From assembly GCA_029747015.1 (NCBI GenBank), contig JAKOGI010001273.1, positions 1-64,000 of the forward strand: a DNA stretch of 64,000 nucleotides. The letters are read 5' to 3'. Both the position numbers and the translations under genes were made by a program. Positions 23,472-34,418 of the stretch are shown one piece after another. The notes below the pieces were generated by a model, which was not told the DNA's origin, did not search any database, and saw nothing but the letters and a program-made list of their open reading frames with translations. Position 1 is the stretch's first letter. Every line of letters begins with the position of its first letter. This stretch comes from Carnegiea gigantea (lineage: Eukaryota > Streptophyta > Magnoliopsida > Caryophyllales > Cactaceae).

Positions 23472-26303
23472 ACATCATATCCGAGATTAGATAAATGGGA
23501 ACCAGATATGTTATTTTATGGAGAATTTGGTTACGTCTCCTTGTACTAGGAATGGACAGAGCATGTGCTTTCTTGCTTCGAGAAGTGCTTAACTAGTTGT
23601 TTGCTGTATCATGCAATATATGCCTCACTCTACTACTATAGCAATGATGTTCATGTTCTACGTGCTTTTTACAAAAGCTGGTGTCCTATCACCAAGACTC
23701 TTTATACTATGTCTCGGGAAATATTCACCTCTTTATAGGATCTGCATAAACTTGGCAACCTTCCAATCAACAGCAAGATATATGATAAGAGTGTCCCTGG
23801 TAGTCAAGTTTTCGACTATCGGGATAAGCGAAATTCAAAGGTCATCCCATCTTCTTACAGATTCTTGTTTGCTACTTTTAGAAGCCTAGAAAAAGTGCAT
23901 AACTGCAAGAAAGGAGTTAGTGCTAAAGTTTGGATTGACTTTTGGTGTAAGAAAAACTCATTCATAACCCATCAATGCGTTGCCACCGTCGTAATTTGAC
24001 TTTTATGAAGAACCCAAACCCTGGTGGCCAAATTCAAACTTAAGATACTTGTTAGAGTCATGATGAATTAAATGTCTTCATAAGCCTTGAGGTTCCAAAA
24101 AAGAAGAGGGAGAGCACTTGTCTTGCTACATTCTTATCATGTTGGCTATGTGTCTTTGCACTTGCTAAGACCAAAGAGAGATTTATTCACCTGAAGACTT
24201 TTGAAACCGCCAGTTTAATGACATCTGGTTGCACCTTTAGTCTAGCAACCCCTGTGTTAGCAAGCATTTATCGTGATCTTAACGAGATTACAAATGATGT
24301 GAAGCCTTTTTATTTACGATCATTCTTTCCTTGCCACTACCTTCATCAAGGGCTTGCTCACTTCTTCAACACTTATGTATTACAACCCATTCCTCCAAGT
24401 CCTTTGATGGTGTGCTATCGTGGCTCCCAAATGACACATAGCAGTATCGATGATGCTCGTGAGCTTATTCATGAAGGGAAAATCCCGACTGGGGGTGTCT
24501 TATGTTGGGAAGGAATCGATTGGAGACCCTTGTTGATAATGGGGATTTGGAGGAGGACAAGTCAAGTTACTTAATCTCTCTTCAAGATGACTTCCTTCCT
24601 ATTTGTTGGGGTGCTACTTTCTATATTGAACCTTACAATCCACATCAATTTAGCAGACAGTTTGGGTTCTACTAAGGGATTCCCGAGATGCTTCTTGAGA
24701 ATCCTTGCACCCGAGTAGTGTTATATGATGATGCCCTTCGATGTCAGAAGAGACTCTTATTCTTGGGGACTATGTCTCAAGGTGTTCTACGGTGCCGCTC
24801 ATTGACACTAGGTCAATATGTTACTTCAACTTATAAGAATTGGTGGTCTAAGGTGACTATCAATGAACTTAAATCTAGTGTTTTCATTCTTAAGAAAAGT
24901 ACAGAAGAGAACTCATCCAAGTGAGAGAAAGATGTGGAGCCAGGGTCATCAAAAAAGGCCAAGGGGAGGAAAGGAAAAAATCCTATGGAAGAGTCGAATG
25001 CTGAGGGACAGAAGTCTTGTGATGATATTTGTGAAACCCTGGGGATTCGCCTTGCTAATAGGATGCAAAGCTTGGTGAAAGGTAGTGACAATGAACCAAA
25101 TTCTGAGGAGAATTTTAGACAAGAGAAGCGCAAGAGGCGTGAGATAGTGATTCCCAGATATGCCAGAGTCAGCCCCAGCGTTTTTGATGATATCGAGAGC
25201 TATCCAGCCGAACCAGCCAACCTTGATGACGTATGTTCCTTTCCTTTGTCTTCCCACTACCATTTTCTTTTCTCTTTCTTTATTTCTTCGATTTTTTGGT
25301 AGGCATGGATGATATCATACTTATTTTGTTTAATTCTCTCTTTTTTTTAGATTGGCGAACCTAGCGTAAGAGGCTACACTCATTGTTGAGGAGCAACTAC
25401 TTGAGGATGTTAGTCATGCGGCTAGATTGTCCGCACCTAAGGAACATTCAGGCATAAGCAAGGATATTGTTATTGTGAGGAGGCAAGCATCACTCACAAG
25501 GTTTCATCTTCAAGAAGAACAGAAGCTTTGGATGCTTCGCCTGCCAACAATGAACATTCAGCTGATGGGCCCAATTCTCTTAAAGTAGCCGCAAGGCAAT
25601 TACCCACTGTTGCTACTGATGTTGTAATTCCTGGGGGTTCAAAGGGAAGACCTTCTTATGTTGTTGCTCCCCTACCACTTCTTTCTACCCAGGACTTGGC
25701 TCTCACAGCATCATCACTGCTGTCATAGGAGTAATGGGGTCCGAGTATTTAACCAACTTAAAAAATGCGAAATTTGATGAAAAAAAGGCTAAAATTCAAG
25801 GAGCCTCTATGATATGGATTGAGCAACTCTACAGGGACCCAAACTTCTTCAGAAAGAAGGTGAAGGACTATGGAAGCATCGTATCTGCCTTTTTATCATT
25901 AAAAGAAAGCATCTCCCATATACTGTCATCCCAATGATGTGGATAAGGATTAGGTTGTATGTGCTGAGCAGGCCGAACTTGTGCTATCACATCTTGCCAT
26001 GGTTCGTGCAGATCTTGATGCATCGATTGAGAAGCTTAAAGGAGCAGTGTAAAAAATTGTTGACTTAGAGGAATCACTTGGTGTTGCCCGGGAAGAGGAG
26101 CACCAGGTCAAGGATGATGTCCAAGTTCAATCGAATCTGCTAGCAGCTACCGAGAAGGAAGTTGATAAGAAATTCAAGGTTTGTGTTGACCTTGAAGTTG
26201 TGCCCACTCTATCACCTAATGATGCGAAGGAGTTTAGAGAGACATGAGCACATCATGCTAGAGATGCGATCTTCACTCAACCCTGATGCTTGGATGGACA
26301 CTG
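23472..26303 (+). pseudogene. PMD-type antisense ORF of element C, main part
   Basis: It resumes from 7230. Motifs in order are SYPRLDKWEPDMLFYGEFG, LLYHAIYASLYYY, FYKSWCPITKTLYTMSREI, DLHKLGNLPI and KVIPSSYRFLFATFRSLE (23472-23900), SLATPVLASIYRDLNEI (24240), HQGLAHFFNTY, FYIEPYNPHQFSRQFGFY (24620) and WWSKVTINELKSSVFILKK (24840). A Lys-rich linker (KKAKGRKGKNP) and VIPRYARVSPSVFDDIESY follow. An intron 25231-25350 (gtatgt...ttttttag) precedes a Glu-rich, coiled-coil-like C-terminus (SHLAMVRADLDASIEKL) ending near 26303. Multiple stops and frameshifts are present. PMD-like ORFs antisense to gag in Ty3/gypsy elements are known; their benefit to the element is unknown. Confidence 0.9.
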
Positions 26304-26549
26304 AGTGATTTATTACTTAGTCTGTTTTATTCTTTCTCTTTTGTAATGAACTCTTATAATAAGCTTTGTGTTCTCTATCATGTTAAACACATTTTGTTAC
26401 CCCACCTGCCTTCTCTTTCTCTCTCTTTTTTTTTGGTATTATGTTTGACTGCACTTGGCAATTTGTTTTCCAGGCTACCTATGTACTTATGGAAACTTAC
26501 AATTTTCAATTAGATGAAGTTATCACATAGTTCAACAAAGTATACTTTA

Positions 26550-26935
26550 ATTATTTTTTTTGCCATTCACAGTTTATACTCTTACAGGCTAGTAGTATTA
26601 CAAAGATTTTTTTGTTTTATTTCATCATTCACAGCTTATACTCTTACGGGTTAAGAGTAGTACAAAGATTTTTTTTATTTTGTTTTGCCATTCACAGTTT
26701 ATACTCTTGTGGCCTAGGAGTCTTACAAAGATTTTTTTTTTTTTTTTTTTTTTGGTTTTGTTTTACCATTCACAATTTGTATTCTTGTGGGCCAGAAGTA
26801 TTACGAAGATTTTTTTTTATTTTGTTTTGCCATTCCCAATTTACGCTCTTGTGGACTAGGATTCCTACAAATGTTTTTTTTTTTTTTTTGAGTGAACAGC
26901 TAGGTTCTTGCTCGGGAGCTAGTCAATCATTTTTT
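26550..26935. repeat. Tandem repeat of about 65-85 bp with T-runs, five copies
   Basis: The core is gccattcacagtttatactctt..g(g/c)ctaggagtattacaaag followed by a run of T and ttttgtttt. Copies start near 26563, 26622, 26689, 26768 and 26830. Length differences come from the T-runs. It sits in element C where the RT region would be expected. Confidence 0.88.
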
Positions 26936-27411
26936 TTTTTAAGGGAAGTTGCCAACCTCTTGAATTCTGATGTTTGAAGAAGCTTGTTCCACCTTTTTAC
27001 TTCTTTCTTTTGAGCTAGCATTAGCCACATGGCCAGTGAGAGCTAGGGTATGCCTCTTTACTTTTAACGAATATCTGCCTTCACATCCAAACTAGAAACA
27101 TGCTTTGTATGTGAAGGAATGGAATTTTGGACTTCATTTATTTCACTAAGGTTACTGAACATCGAATCCCTCTCTTGTGACGAGGGTGAACTTGATGACA
27201 TTTCACCTGTCTTGATTCTAGCGAAGAACAAGGGTTTAGGCCTCTTATCCCTTTTAACCTATGGAAGACGGAGGGTTTCAGGATGTTATCATTCTCCATC
27301 CTGCTAAACACAGAAAGGCATTGGCATGATGTAGACTTTTGCAACCTGTTAAACATCGACGACTTTGGGTTGGTCTTGCACCATCACTAACCTCCTCAAT
27401 TGTAATATATT
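26936..27411 (-). pseudogene. Element C polyprotein remnant with SVF-R repeat motifs
   Basis: Reading minus, the frame contains repeated S-V-F-x-R-(L/M) motifs: MFNRLQKS, LSVFSRMEN and PSVFHRLKG (27356 down to about 27270), then SLDVKADI and KVKRHTLALTGHVANAS (about 27110-26990). Such repeats and this tail are found between protease and RT in a class of plant Ty3/gypsy polyproteins. The RT that should follow is absent. The segment is separated from its upstream part by the MITE at 27412-28143. Confidence 0.8.
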
Positions 27412-28143
27412 GGGGGTGTTTGGTTGCAAGAACTTTTTGGAAAAAAAGAGCTTTTTGGAGAGTTTTAGCTATTTTGACTAGTCAAAACAGCTAAATTGGT
27501 GTTTGGTTGAAGAGCTGTTTGAAAGAGCTATTTGGACCCCAAAAGCTCTTTATCAAAAGGCTATTTCCATTAGCCGTTTGGAAATAGCTATTTGTAAAAA
27601 TAACATAACTATCCAAGAGTTTGAAAAAAATTACATAATATGCCATTTACCTTTTATAGTGATATTTGATTTAAATTTAATATATCCAAGATTAAATCAT
27701 TCCAATATATAATTTCAATTTATAATAATAAAATATGTACAAATAATAAAATAATATTTTAAGACATAATTATCGTGTAGATAGATATACACAAGTTGAA
27801 AAGAAAAAAAAAAGATTAATAAGAGTACAAATTATGTATAACTAGTAACAAATTAAGGTTTTATTAATAAAGTTAATTTGCAGAATATGACAGCAATTTA
27901 ATTCTTTTTGGGAAGAAAATAAAATAACTAGTAAATGAAAAAAATTATTTTCAATTAAAAAGTAATTTAGAGATAAGGACACAAATGAAATTTTACTGAA
28001 TATCTTTTTTAAAAACAACTAATTTTACCAAACATTTCTTTCATAGATAGCTAATTCAAATAGCTAATGCAGACAGCTAATAGCTAACAGCTAATATAAA
28101 CGGCTGATAGCTAACAACTAACAGTCGTTTACCAAATAGGGCC
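27412..28143. mobile_element. hAT-like MITE nested in element C
   Basis: Terminal inverted repeats are GGGGTGTTTGG on the left and the complement of CCAAATAGGGCC on the right. Subterminal inverted copies of AGCTAWTAGCTGTT-like motifs occur at both ends (27470-27600 and 28040-28130), with an AT-rich centre. It interrupts the element C polyprotein, which continues on either side. No clear target duplication was found, so the superfamily is inferred. Confidence 0.75.
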
Positions 28144-29260
28144 ATTATGTGAGTGATTGTTTATCCTTACGTCGTCCCAAAATCCTTATAAGTTGGGGTG
28201 GTATGTAACTAAGGCCAACTTTAGGTGTTGTTACACTGCCCCCATGACTCAGTATGATCTTTTATGTATCGCTAAGTCCATAAGGCTTAGCTTCGATTAC
28301 ATGCCCTAAAGATGTTGGTTTGCCAAAGTTGTGATCTAACCTCTTTATTAATTTGTATGCATTAGAATTAAACCCTTCACTGCTGCACATCCTCGACAAG
28401 TCACTTTCTTCTTGGAGTGAGCCTTTGGAAGTAGCGACGAAACCAAGGAGGTAGGCCTTTGTCAATTTACTTTGCTTCGCCTTATGAACTGGAAGCACAC
28501 CCTTTTCTTTTAGAACTTGCCCACTGGCTTCCTCGAACTTGCTTTCAACCTTGGTCGTGCTTTTGGGACTTGTCTAATCACTAAATGGTGATTCTCCATC
28601 TTTTTGACGGGACTTAGGAATGTAGCTGAAGACTGGCGCTACTGGGTTTGCTGTGACAATTGTTTGTTTCATAGGAGAAACCAAAATTGTCTGCTTATTT
28701 TCTTCTTCCTGTTGTTATTGTGACTTGATGCTGCCATCATCGCCATCTTCAGGAGGGGCATGGGTCTCCTTGGTGCTCTTTACACTGCCTTTTCTTGTGG
28801 AGCATATAGCAGCTAACATAGCTTCTTTTGGTGTAGCATCTTCTTTGAAGAACTTTGCACCAGCGAAGTGTGATTCAACCACAGTAAATAGTTTAGCATC
28901 ACCATTTATCTTCTTTTTGCCCTCCTGATATTACTTAAGATATTGATTCAAGGTTGACGCCACTACTTCGTGTTTATGTATCCAAGGATGCCTAAGCATC
29001 AACTTATATGAAGTCTTGGAATCTATCACGTGAAAAATTGATGATGTTGTCAAGTCGCCAATTGTCAACTCTAATTGAATCATACCAATCACACACTATC
29101 CTTCTAGATTGAACCCCTATATCATCATTCAACTTTTAGATAACTCTTTGATGGTGATAGCCAATTATTCATACTAGACTTTAGTATGATGTTGACTGCT
29201 GAACTACCATCCCCTAGAATTCACTTAACCATTTGCCCCCGAATGTATCCAGTAACAAAC
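28144..29260 (-). pseudogene. Element C protease and downstream polyprotein part
   Basis: Near 29240 the minus reading has ILGDGSSAVNIILKSS, in place of the usual ILADGGSAVNIMPKS of the protease. Degenerate MIQLELTIGDL- and LGIHTN-like pieces follow to about 28950. At 28498-28262 is GFNSNAYKLIKRLDHNF, and at about 28230-28150 TPKVGLSYIPPQLIRI. These strings lie between protease and RT in this gypsy class. Numerous stops are present. Confidence 0.82.
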
Positions 29261-29689
29261 AACGGACAATTATGTGGTTTAGAACCTAACAACAAGTCAT
29301 CATCAGTGAATATCACAGCGGTGTTACAGGTGGCACATTGGGTAGGATTGCGCGTAAGTGGCACATCCTTCACCTTGTCAGCATATAGCTTTGCATGATG
29401 AATGGTAGCAACAATTTGTTCATGCATATCTTCTAATAGGTGAAAATTTTGGTGCCAACCCACGTGCACTGGTAAAGCTTCTAGGACAATGATGACGTTA
29501 TCTCTTTTGAGAGGGGCACTTTGTTCTTCATTTGTCTCTTCATTGTCTTCGTCAAATTCAGAACATGAAATCATAGTGACAACCACTTTATCAAAGAAAC
29601 CTTTTGGAAAGAATTCTCCTAAGGTAAGAGAGCCAGATGCTTTTTGGTGAAGTGGGTGGATGGCCTGAACTTCATGCTCCTTATTTTTC

Positions 29690-31300
29690 GCGGACATTAT
29701 TCTTCCTTAACTCTTCCTATGACAAAGTGATGGTGGCTTAGCCTACCTTTGCTTCCTTGACTTGTGCCTAGCAACCAAGGTCCATCCTTCGTCATTCATC
29801 TTAAAGGTGTTCGACACGGGGTTGGGATTAGTATGGAGAGAACTAATGATTCTAGACTCCCAAATTGTATTGTTATTAGCTCCTCTTTCAACCAATGAGC
29901 TAAATTGTGTTTTTCTAAGGTAGCCAAATGGTTTGCCCTCTGTTGACACGAAAGAGCATGATGGTCGTATAAGATAGACATGTGATTAGGTTCTACTATT
30001 TCATCCAAATCTAGAATGATCCTTCCATCCCTAGCCAATTGTATGATGCACTCTTTGAGTGTAATGTACTTTTTAAGAGGGTGACTAATGACCCTATGAT
30101 ACCGACAGTATTTTATGTCAGTGGTCCTCCCATCTTCTTTTGGGTGCTTTAGCTTAGGCAACTCGATGACACTCTTCTCGAGCAAGTTATCTTGCATACC
30201 CAACAAATCTGAGTTAAAAAATGACATCCTTGAATGATATGCTCTTCTTATCTTCTAATTTAGGCTTTCCTGTAATCTAAAATGGCTCGTTTGTAGAGAT
30301 AGACATCACCTATTTGGTCGTGTTCTTAGAGAACTTAACATTTGTATTGAATTCAACTTTATCCTTCTTCGATTCAGTAGAGTAGAAGGAGTTGCCACGA
30401 TGACTAGCTATTGTTACCTCCATGTCATGTGTCTTGGTTGCCAATTCTTGGAAATTCATAGGTTTGCACATTTGTAGGAACTTACAACAACTCTCACTCC
30501 ATTCATGGGGCACACATTTCAACAGCGGAAGTTTCAGATAGCCGATCTTTACATTCAAGACTAAGTGCATGCCAACAGTTGATGTAATCAAGGACTGGGT
30601 TATCTTTTCATTGTTTATGTTTGCTAACTCAGCCATGCTAACAGTGATTGAGTGTTGTAGAACCTATTAAGGAATTCTTGCTACATTGTTATTAGGTTTA
30701 CCAGCTTTCTTTGGTTGTTTTTCATTGTTAAAAGCTTCACTATAGATGGATACGTTTTATAAGTCCTCACTTTTTGAATCTTTTGTAAAAGATTGAGATA
30801 ATTGTTTTTCTAACTTCTTAGTCATCTAAGCAATCTTTTACTTCCTTTTCTTTGCTCTCCCTACTGAGTTTTTGTAAGACAGCCTTCATGTTAGCCATCT
30901 GCTCTACCCAATTGTTTGAGCATGTCATCATAACTGGGTTGACAATAATTTTTGAGGACGTAACTTTAGTTTCTGACAAGAGTGCTCCCTTTAGGTGAGG
31001 GCGAAGAAGAGTCACTACTATAGTAGTCTTCTACTTTACAGATTGGAGATTGAAGCTAGAGGTTTTAAATTTCATGCATCCAAGAAGACACTTTTTATTT
31101 CATCTTCAAGCCTTGGAGTTTCGGTGAAGGGCATCACTATTTGCCTAGCGATGATCAGCGCATCAGCTTTTGCCATGCTTCCTATCTCCATTGTGTGAGT
31201 TCGCCTACTAGAGGTGACGTCCATTACGTAGTGTCTATGATAAAGAGAGCCAGTACCCTTCCTCTTTGAAGATTGAGAGGCAATGTTCTTCATGGCCATG
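29690..31300 (-). pseudogene. Element C gag remnant
   Basis: From 31299 the minus frame starts MAMKNIASQSSKRK and continues with TSSRRTHTMEIGSMAKADAL, a usual N-terminus for this family. NFQELATKTHDMEVTIASHRG is at about 30430, and the segment DIKYCRYHRVISHPLKK... LIQLARDGRIILDLDE is at 30110-30010; it carries a C-x2-H-x4-H gag motif. Stops at several points split it into frames of 65-158 residues. The C-terminal piece (29221-29697) has RDNVIIVLEALPVHVGW and leads into the protease. Confidence 0.88.
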
Positions 31301-31396
31301 TGTTCTTTGAAGAGGATTCTCTTGAAACTTGAAAATCTTGATTTTTAGGAGGAAGAGATGAAAGGTAGAGATGTCCCATCGAGCATGGGAAAAATT

Positions 31397-32127
31397 TGGA
31401 AACACAAATTTTGAGGGTAAAATAAATCAGATAAGAATTTGAGTACAAAATTAAATGTTTGTATTCAATTGTATATACGGGTACAATCTCTATTGAATAC
31501 AATGAAAGTAATCCTCTGATTTGATCTCCTTGGTTAAGTTTGAATGAACTTTATCTTGAGTGAGGGCCTAGAGTTTTAACCTCAATCAAGATAAATATTT
31601 GATTTTCGAGGTAGGATGACACGTGCTTCAAGTGCTTGTTGTCTTCCTTGTTGTCTTCCTTTAAAGAGAAAGTACTTGAGCCTTAGTGAATTCTTTTTAA
31701 TTTTCCAACCCTGAATATAGGAAGGTAGGGGTAGGGGTCTATTTATAGGAAAATTCCCCTACCCCTTGAAGGCCAAGATGGACTTTGACCTCATTTGGGC
31801 CTTTGATCGGGCTTCAACTTGAGTCAATTTGACTTAGGAGTCACTCGCTTGGACTTGGGCTTGGACTTTGCCCTTGACTTGGGCTTTGACTTAGGAGTCA
31901 GCTTAGGCTTTAACTAGACCTTGACTTGGAAGTCATTTAGGCTTTGACCGAACTCTGACTTGGAAGTCGTCTTGAGCTTAACCAGATCTTAACTTGGGAG
32001 TCATTTGGACTTGGGTCATGACTTGTGCGTCCTTTGGACTCGGTCAAATCAATTGAAAGGTTCGACTTAAATAATTAATTTAATTTTATCTCTTCGTATG
32101 ACACACATTAATTTTTTAGTGCTTACA
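31397..32127 (-). repeat. Element C 5' LTR (right copy)
   Basis: On the minus strand it opens TGTAAGCACT and closes GTTTCCA. It is colinear with 3954-4671. No canonical tRNA primer site is visible just inside it (minus reading AATTTTTCCCATGC), which is either decay or an unusual primer. Confidence 0.93.
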
Positions 32128-32132
32128 GACTA

Positions 32133-32846
32133 ATTGGGAAATTAAGCTATGTTACTATTGCAAGACCATACATTACTTGCAGTATCCAATTGTTGAGTCA
32201 ATATATGCATTCACCAATTGATGCACATCTCAATGTTGCCTTAAGGAGGCTGAGACGTCTCAAACAATCATCTGGCCAAGGCATTTTACTTTATTCTCAA
32301 TCAGCACTTGTTTTGACTGCATATTATGATGATGATAAGGTAGGTGTTGACAGGTTATTGTGTTTTGATAGGAGATTCTCCTATTTTATGGATACGTAAG
32401 AAGCAGTCTATAGTTGCTTATTCTATAGTGAAGATATAATACAGGGCCATTGCCAAAACCACATGTGAGGCCGCTTGGCTTCTTTTTTTTTTTTTTTTTT
32501 TTTGGGTGTGAGCCACTTGGCTTCTTTAGTTATTCAAAGATCTTGGCATTCCAAATTTAGCTCCTGTGATGCTTAAGTGTGATAATCGGGCATCCTTATA
32601 TATTGTAGACAATCTAATGTTTCGTATTGAAGTGGATCGTTACTTCATTAGGGATAAAATGAAAGTAGCGAAAATTCAGCCTCCGTATGCGTCTACCAAA
32701 GCTTATATTATTGATTAAAATTGTGTTTATGACTCAGAATCATCATCTTCTCTCGAATTTAGGGGTTCATAATATTTTTTTCACCTCCCAAGTGAGGAGA
32801 GAGACAACATTAGAAAAGATAGCAGGGAAGGCTGAAGCTACAGGGT
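32133..32846 (+). pseudogene. Element A RNase H, 3' piece, and polypurine region
   Basis: The copia frame resumes after the GACTA duplication: IGKLSYVTIARPYI, then LLSQYMHSPIDAHLNVALRR (from 32190), FKDLGIPNLAPVMLKCDN (about 32535) and VDRYFIRDKMKVAKI (about 32630). This is the RNase H domain and C-terminal tail of copia pol. A run of T flanked by 16-bp direct repeats interrupts it at 32486-32511. Stops are present. A weak purine-rich stretch precedes the LTR at 32847. Confidence 0.88.
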
Positions 32847-33018
32847 TGTTAGTTAGGCAATATGCCAGTTGTACCTAGTTAGTTACTTAGCTATTCAATT
32901 AGTTACAAAGAAGTTTTATGTATCTTATCTTGGCATATAAATAACACATTGATCCTCCCCAATTTGAGATCATATGTTCATGATTGATTGCATTGCTTTT
33001 CTTGATCGAACATTATCA
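32847..33018 (+). repeat. Element A 3' LTR
   Basis: It begins TGTTAGTTAGG and ends cattatca (172 bp). Its right part matches 1-128. It ends where the 5' copy meets its primer site. Confidence 0.87.
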
Positions 33019-33180
33019 TATTTAATAGTTATTTATTCATCAACCAAATGAAATTATAATCTATTTTAAAACTAGGATTATAGCCCTTTGTAATGCAAGG
33101 GTGTAGTTCAAACTTTTGTTTAATATATTTTTGATTTAGCATTTTAAAACTTTCACTAGTTATAAAAACGAACACTATTA

Positions 33181-34418
33181 GGGCCGTCATGGTTGTGGCT
33201 ATCCAGAAAGGGTAGAATTTACACCAATTATGTTAACAATACTCTTTTACATGGTGATTTACGTGAAGACATATATTTAACACTTCCACCTAGCTTGACT
33301 ATAGACGGGCCTAATGCATTTTGTGAATTGAAGTGGCTTGAAACAAGCTTCAAGGCAATGTTATACATAGTCAACTAAAGTTCTACACAAAAGGGGTTAC
33401 AGCACTTAAAAAATGATTCTTATTCCCTCTTCTATAAAATATAGGAGAAGAAGTTGTATTTCTTACTATATATGTGGACGATATACTCTTGATCAAAAAT
33501 GCAAAAGAGGAGATTCAAGTTTTAAAAACTTACCTTGATGACAAGTTCAAATCAAGGACCTAGGTCTTACAAATTATTTCCTAGGAATTAAGGTTCATTA
33601 TTGTGACAAAGGCTAATTCTCATACAAAGGAAATATACAATGGAAATCTTAAAAATGAGTTTTAGTGTCAACGCCAAGCCTCAGTTGTTACACCTCTGGA
33701 TACTAATTTTAAGTTAGCACTTAGACTTAGGCAATTCTTTTATCAAATCTTTTTCTACATATACCGAATAAAAAGCTCCATTTTCTTAGCCATGCAACAA
33801 TAGATGTAACTCCTCTACAACACTTCAACTTAGTATTTGTAGCAGCCTAGAGAACCTCACCTTCAGGTAGCTATACATGTGTTGAGATAGCTTAAAGGTC
33901 AACCTTCTTCGGGTGTTTTACTTAGCGAAGATGACAACATCACACTCTAGGCATATTGTGATTCAGACTAGGCTACATGTCTCATTTTAGAAAGACTACC
34001 AATGGCTATGTGTCATCTTCCTTGGCCAAACTCTTATTTCCTATAAGTCAAAGAAATACCATGAAAGTCTTTTTTTCATACTGAAGTAGAGTATAGAAGC
34101 ATAAGGATGCTAATTACAGAGCTGGCTTGGTTAATTAGGCTCTTACGTGAGCTGATAGCCCATAAAATTATAACACTTCTAGTCATATGCAAAAACTAAG
34201 TATTGTATACATTACTAACAATCTGATCTTTCATGAAGGGATCAAGCATATAGAGCTTGACTACCATTTGTGAGGAAAAACTTCAAGAAAATTGATTTCC
34301 TTGAGTCTTGCTACCACTAGGTAGCAACTTATAGGCATTTTAACCAAACCCACTAGAATATCACACAATTAGTTTGTAGGCAAATTAGGGGTTCTACTGC
34401 ACACCAATTTGAGATGAC
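33181..34418 (+). pseudogene. Second Ty1/copia fragment: RT and RNase H
   Basis: It is independent of element A. The reading starts inside RT: NNTLLHGDLREDIYLTLPPSL and DGPNAFCELKWLE (33220-33350). VDDILL-like sequence (tatgtggacgatatactc) is at 33470, then TNYFLGIK and LRYLKGQPSSGVLL (about 33880), and RNase H strings AYCDSD and ELAWLIRLLREL (about 34120). Stops and frameshifts are frequent. Gag, protease, integrase and the start of RT are missing. Confidence 0.87.

Larger units (their letters stand above)
3954..32127 (-). mobile_element. Element C: Ty3/gypsy retrotransposon (PMD-bearing) nested in element A
   Basis: Terminal LTRs at 3954-4671 and 31397-32127 are direct repeats of 718 and 731 bp. 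Perfect 5-bp target duplications GACTA flank them at 3949-3953 and 32128-32132. A purine tract (minus-strand reading GAGGGGGTAAT, 4672-4682) abuts the left LTR, so the element runs on the minus strand with its 5' LTR at the right. Gag and protease run minus at 31.3-27.0 kb. No RT, RNase H or integrase motifs were found. A plus-strand PMD ORF fills the 3' half. Without nested elements B and the MITE it is about 11.2 kb. Lineage is inferred as Tat/Ogre-like. Confidence 0.93.
1..33018 (+). mobile_element. Element A: outer Ty1/copia retrotransposon, decayed, 5' LTR cut by window edge
   Basis: The order on the plus strand is LTR end (1-128), primer binding site (129-140), gag, protease, integrase, RT and first part of RNase H (285-3953), then after a 28-kb nested insertion the rest of RNase H (32133-32790) and the 3' LTR (32847-33018). 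This gag-pro-int-RT-RH order is the Ty1/copia order. All coding parts carry stops and frameshifts. The LTR is about 172 bp, so the missing 5' LTR portion is about 44 bp outside the window. A 5-bp duplication after the 3' LTR would be 33019-33023 (tattt), but the left copy lies outside the window. Confidence 0.93.

Noticed and set aside
24934..25302. Treating the 122-residue frame as an independent host gene
   Set aside because: It is the Lys-rich linker of the PMD ORF, continuous in motif order with sequence on both sides, and runs into an intron at 25231.
27412..28143. Calling the MITE a firm hAT member by target duplication
   Set aside because: The 8-bp flanks do not match convincingly; only the ends and subterminal motifs support the call.
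28653..29398. Plus-strand frames opposite element C gag and protease
   Set aside because: They are the reverse-strand shadows of the gag-protease reading, which has clear family motifs.
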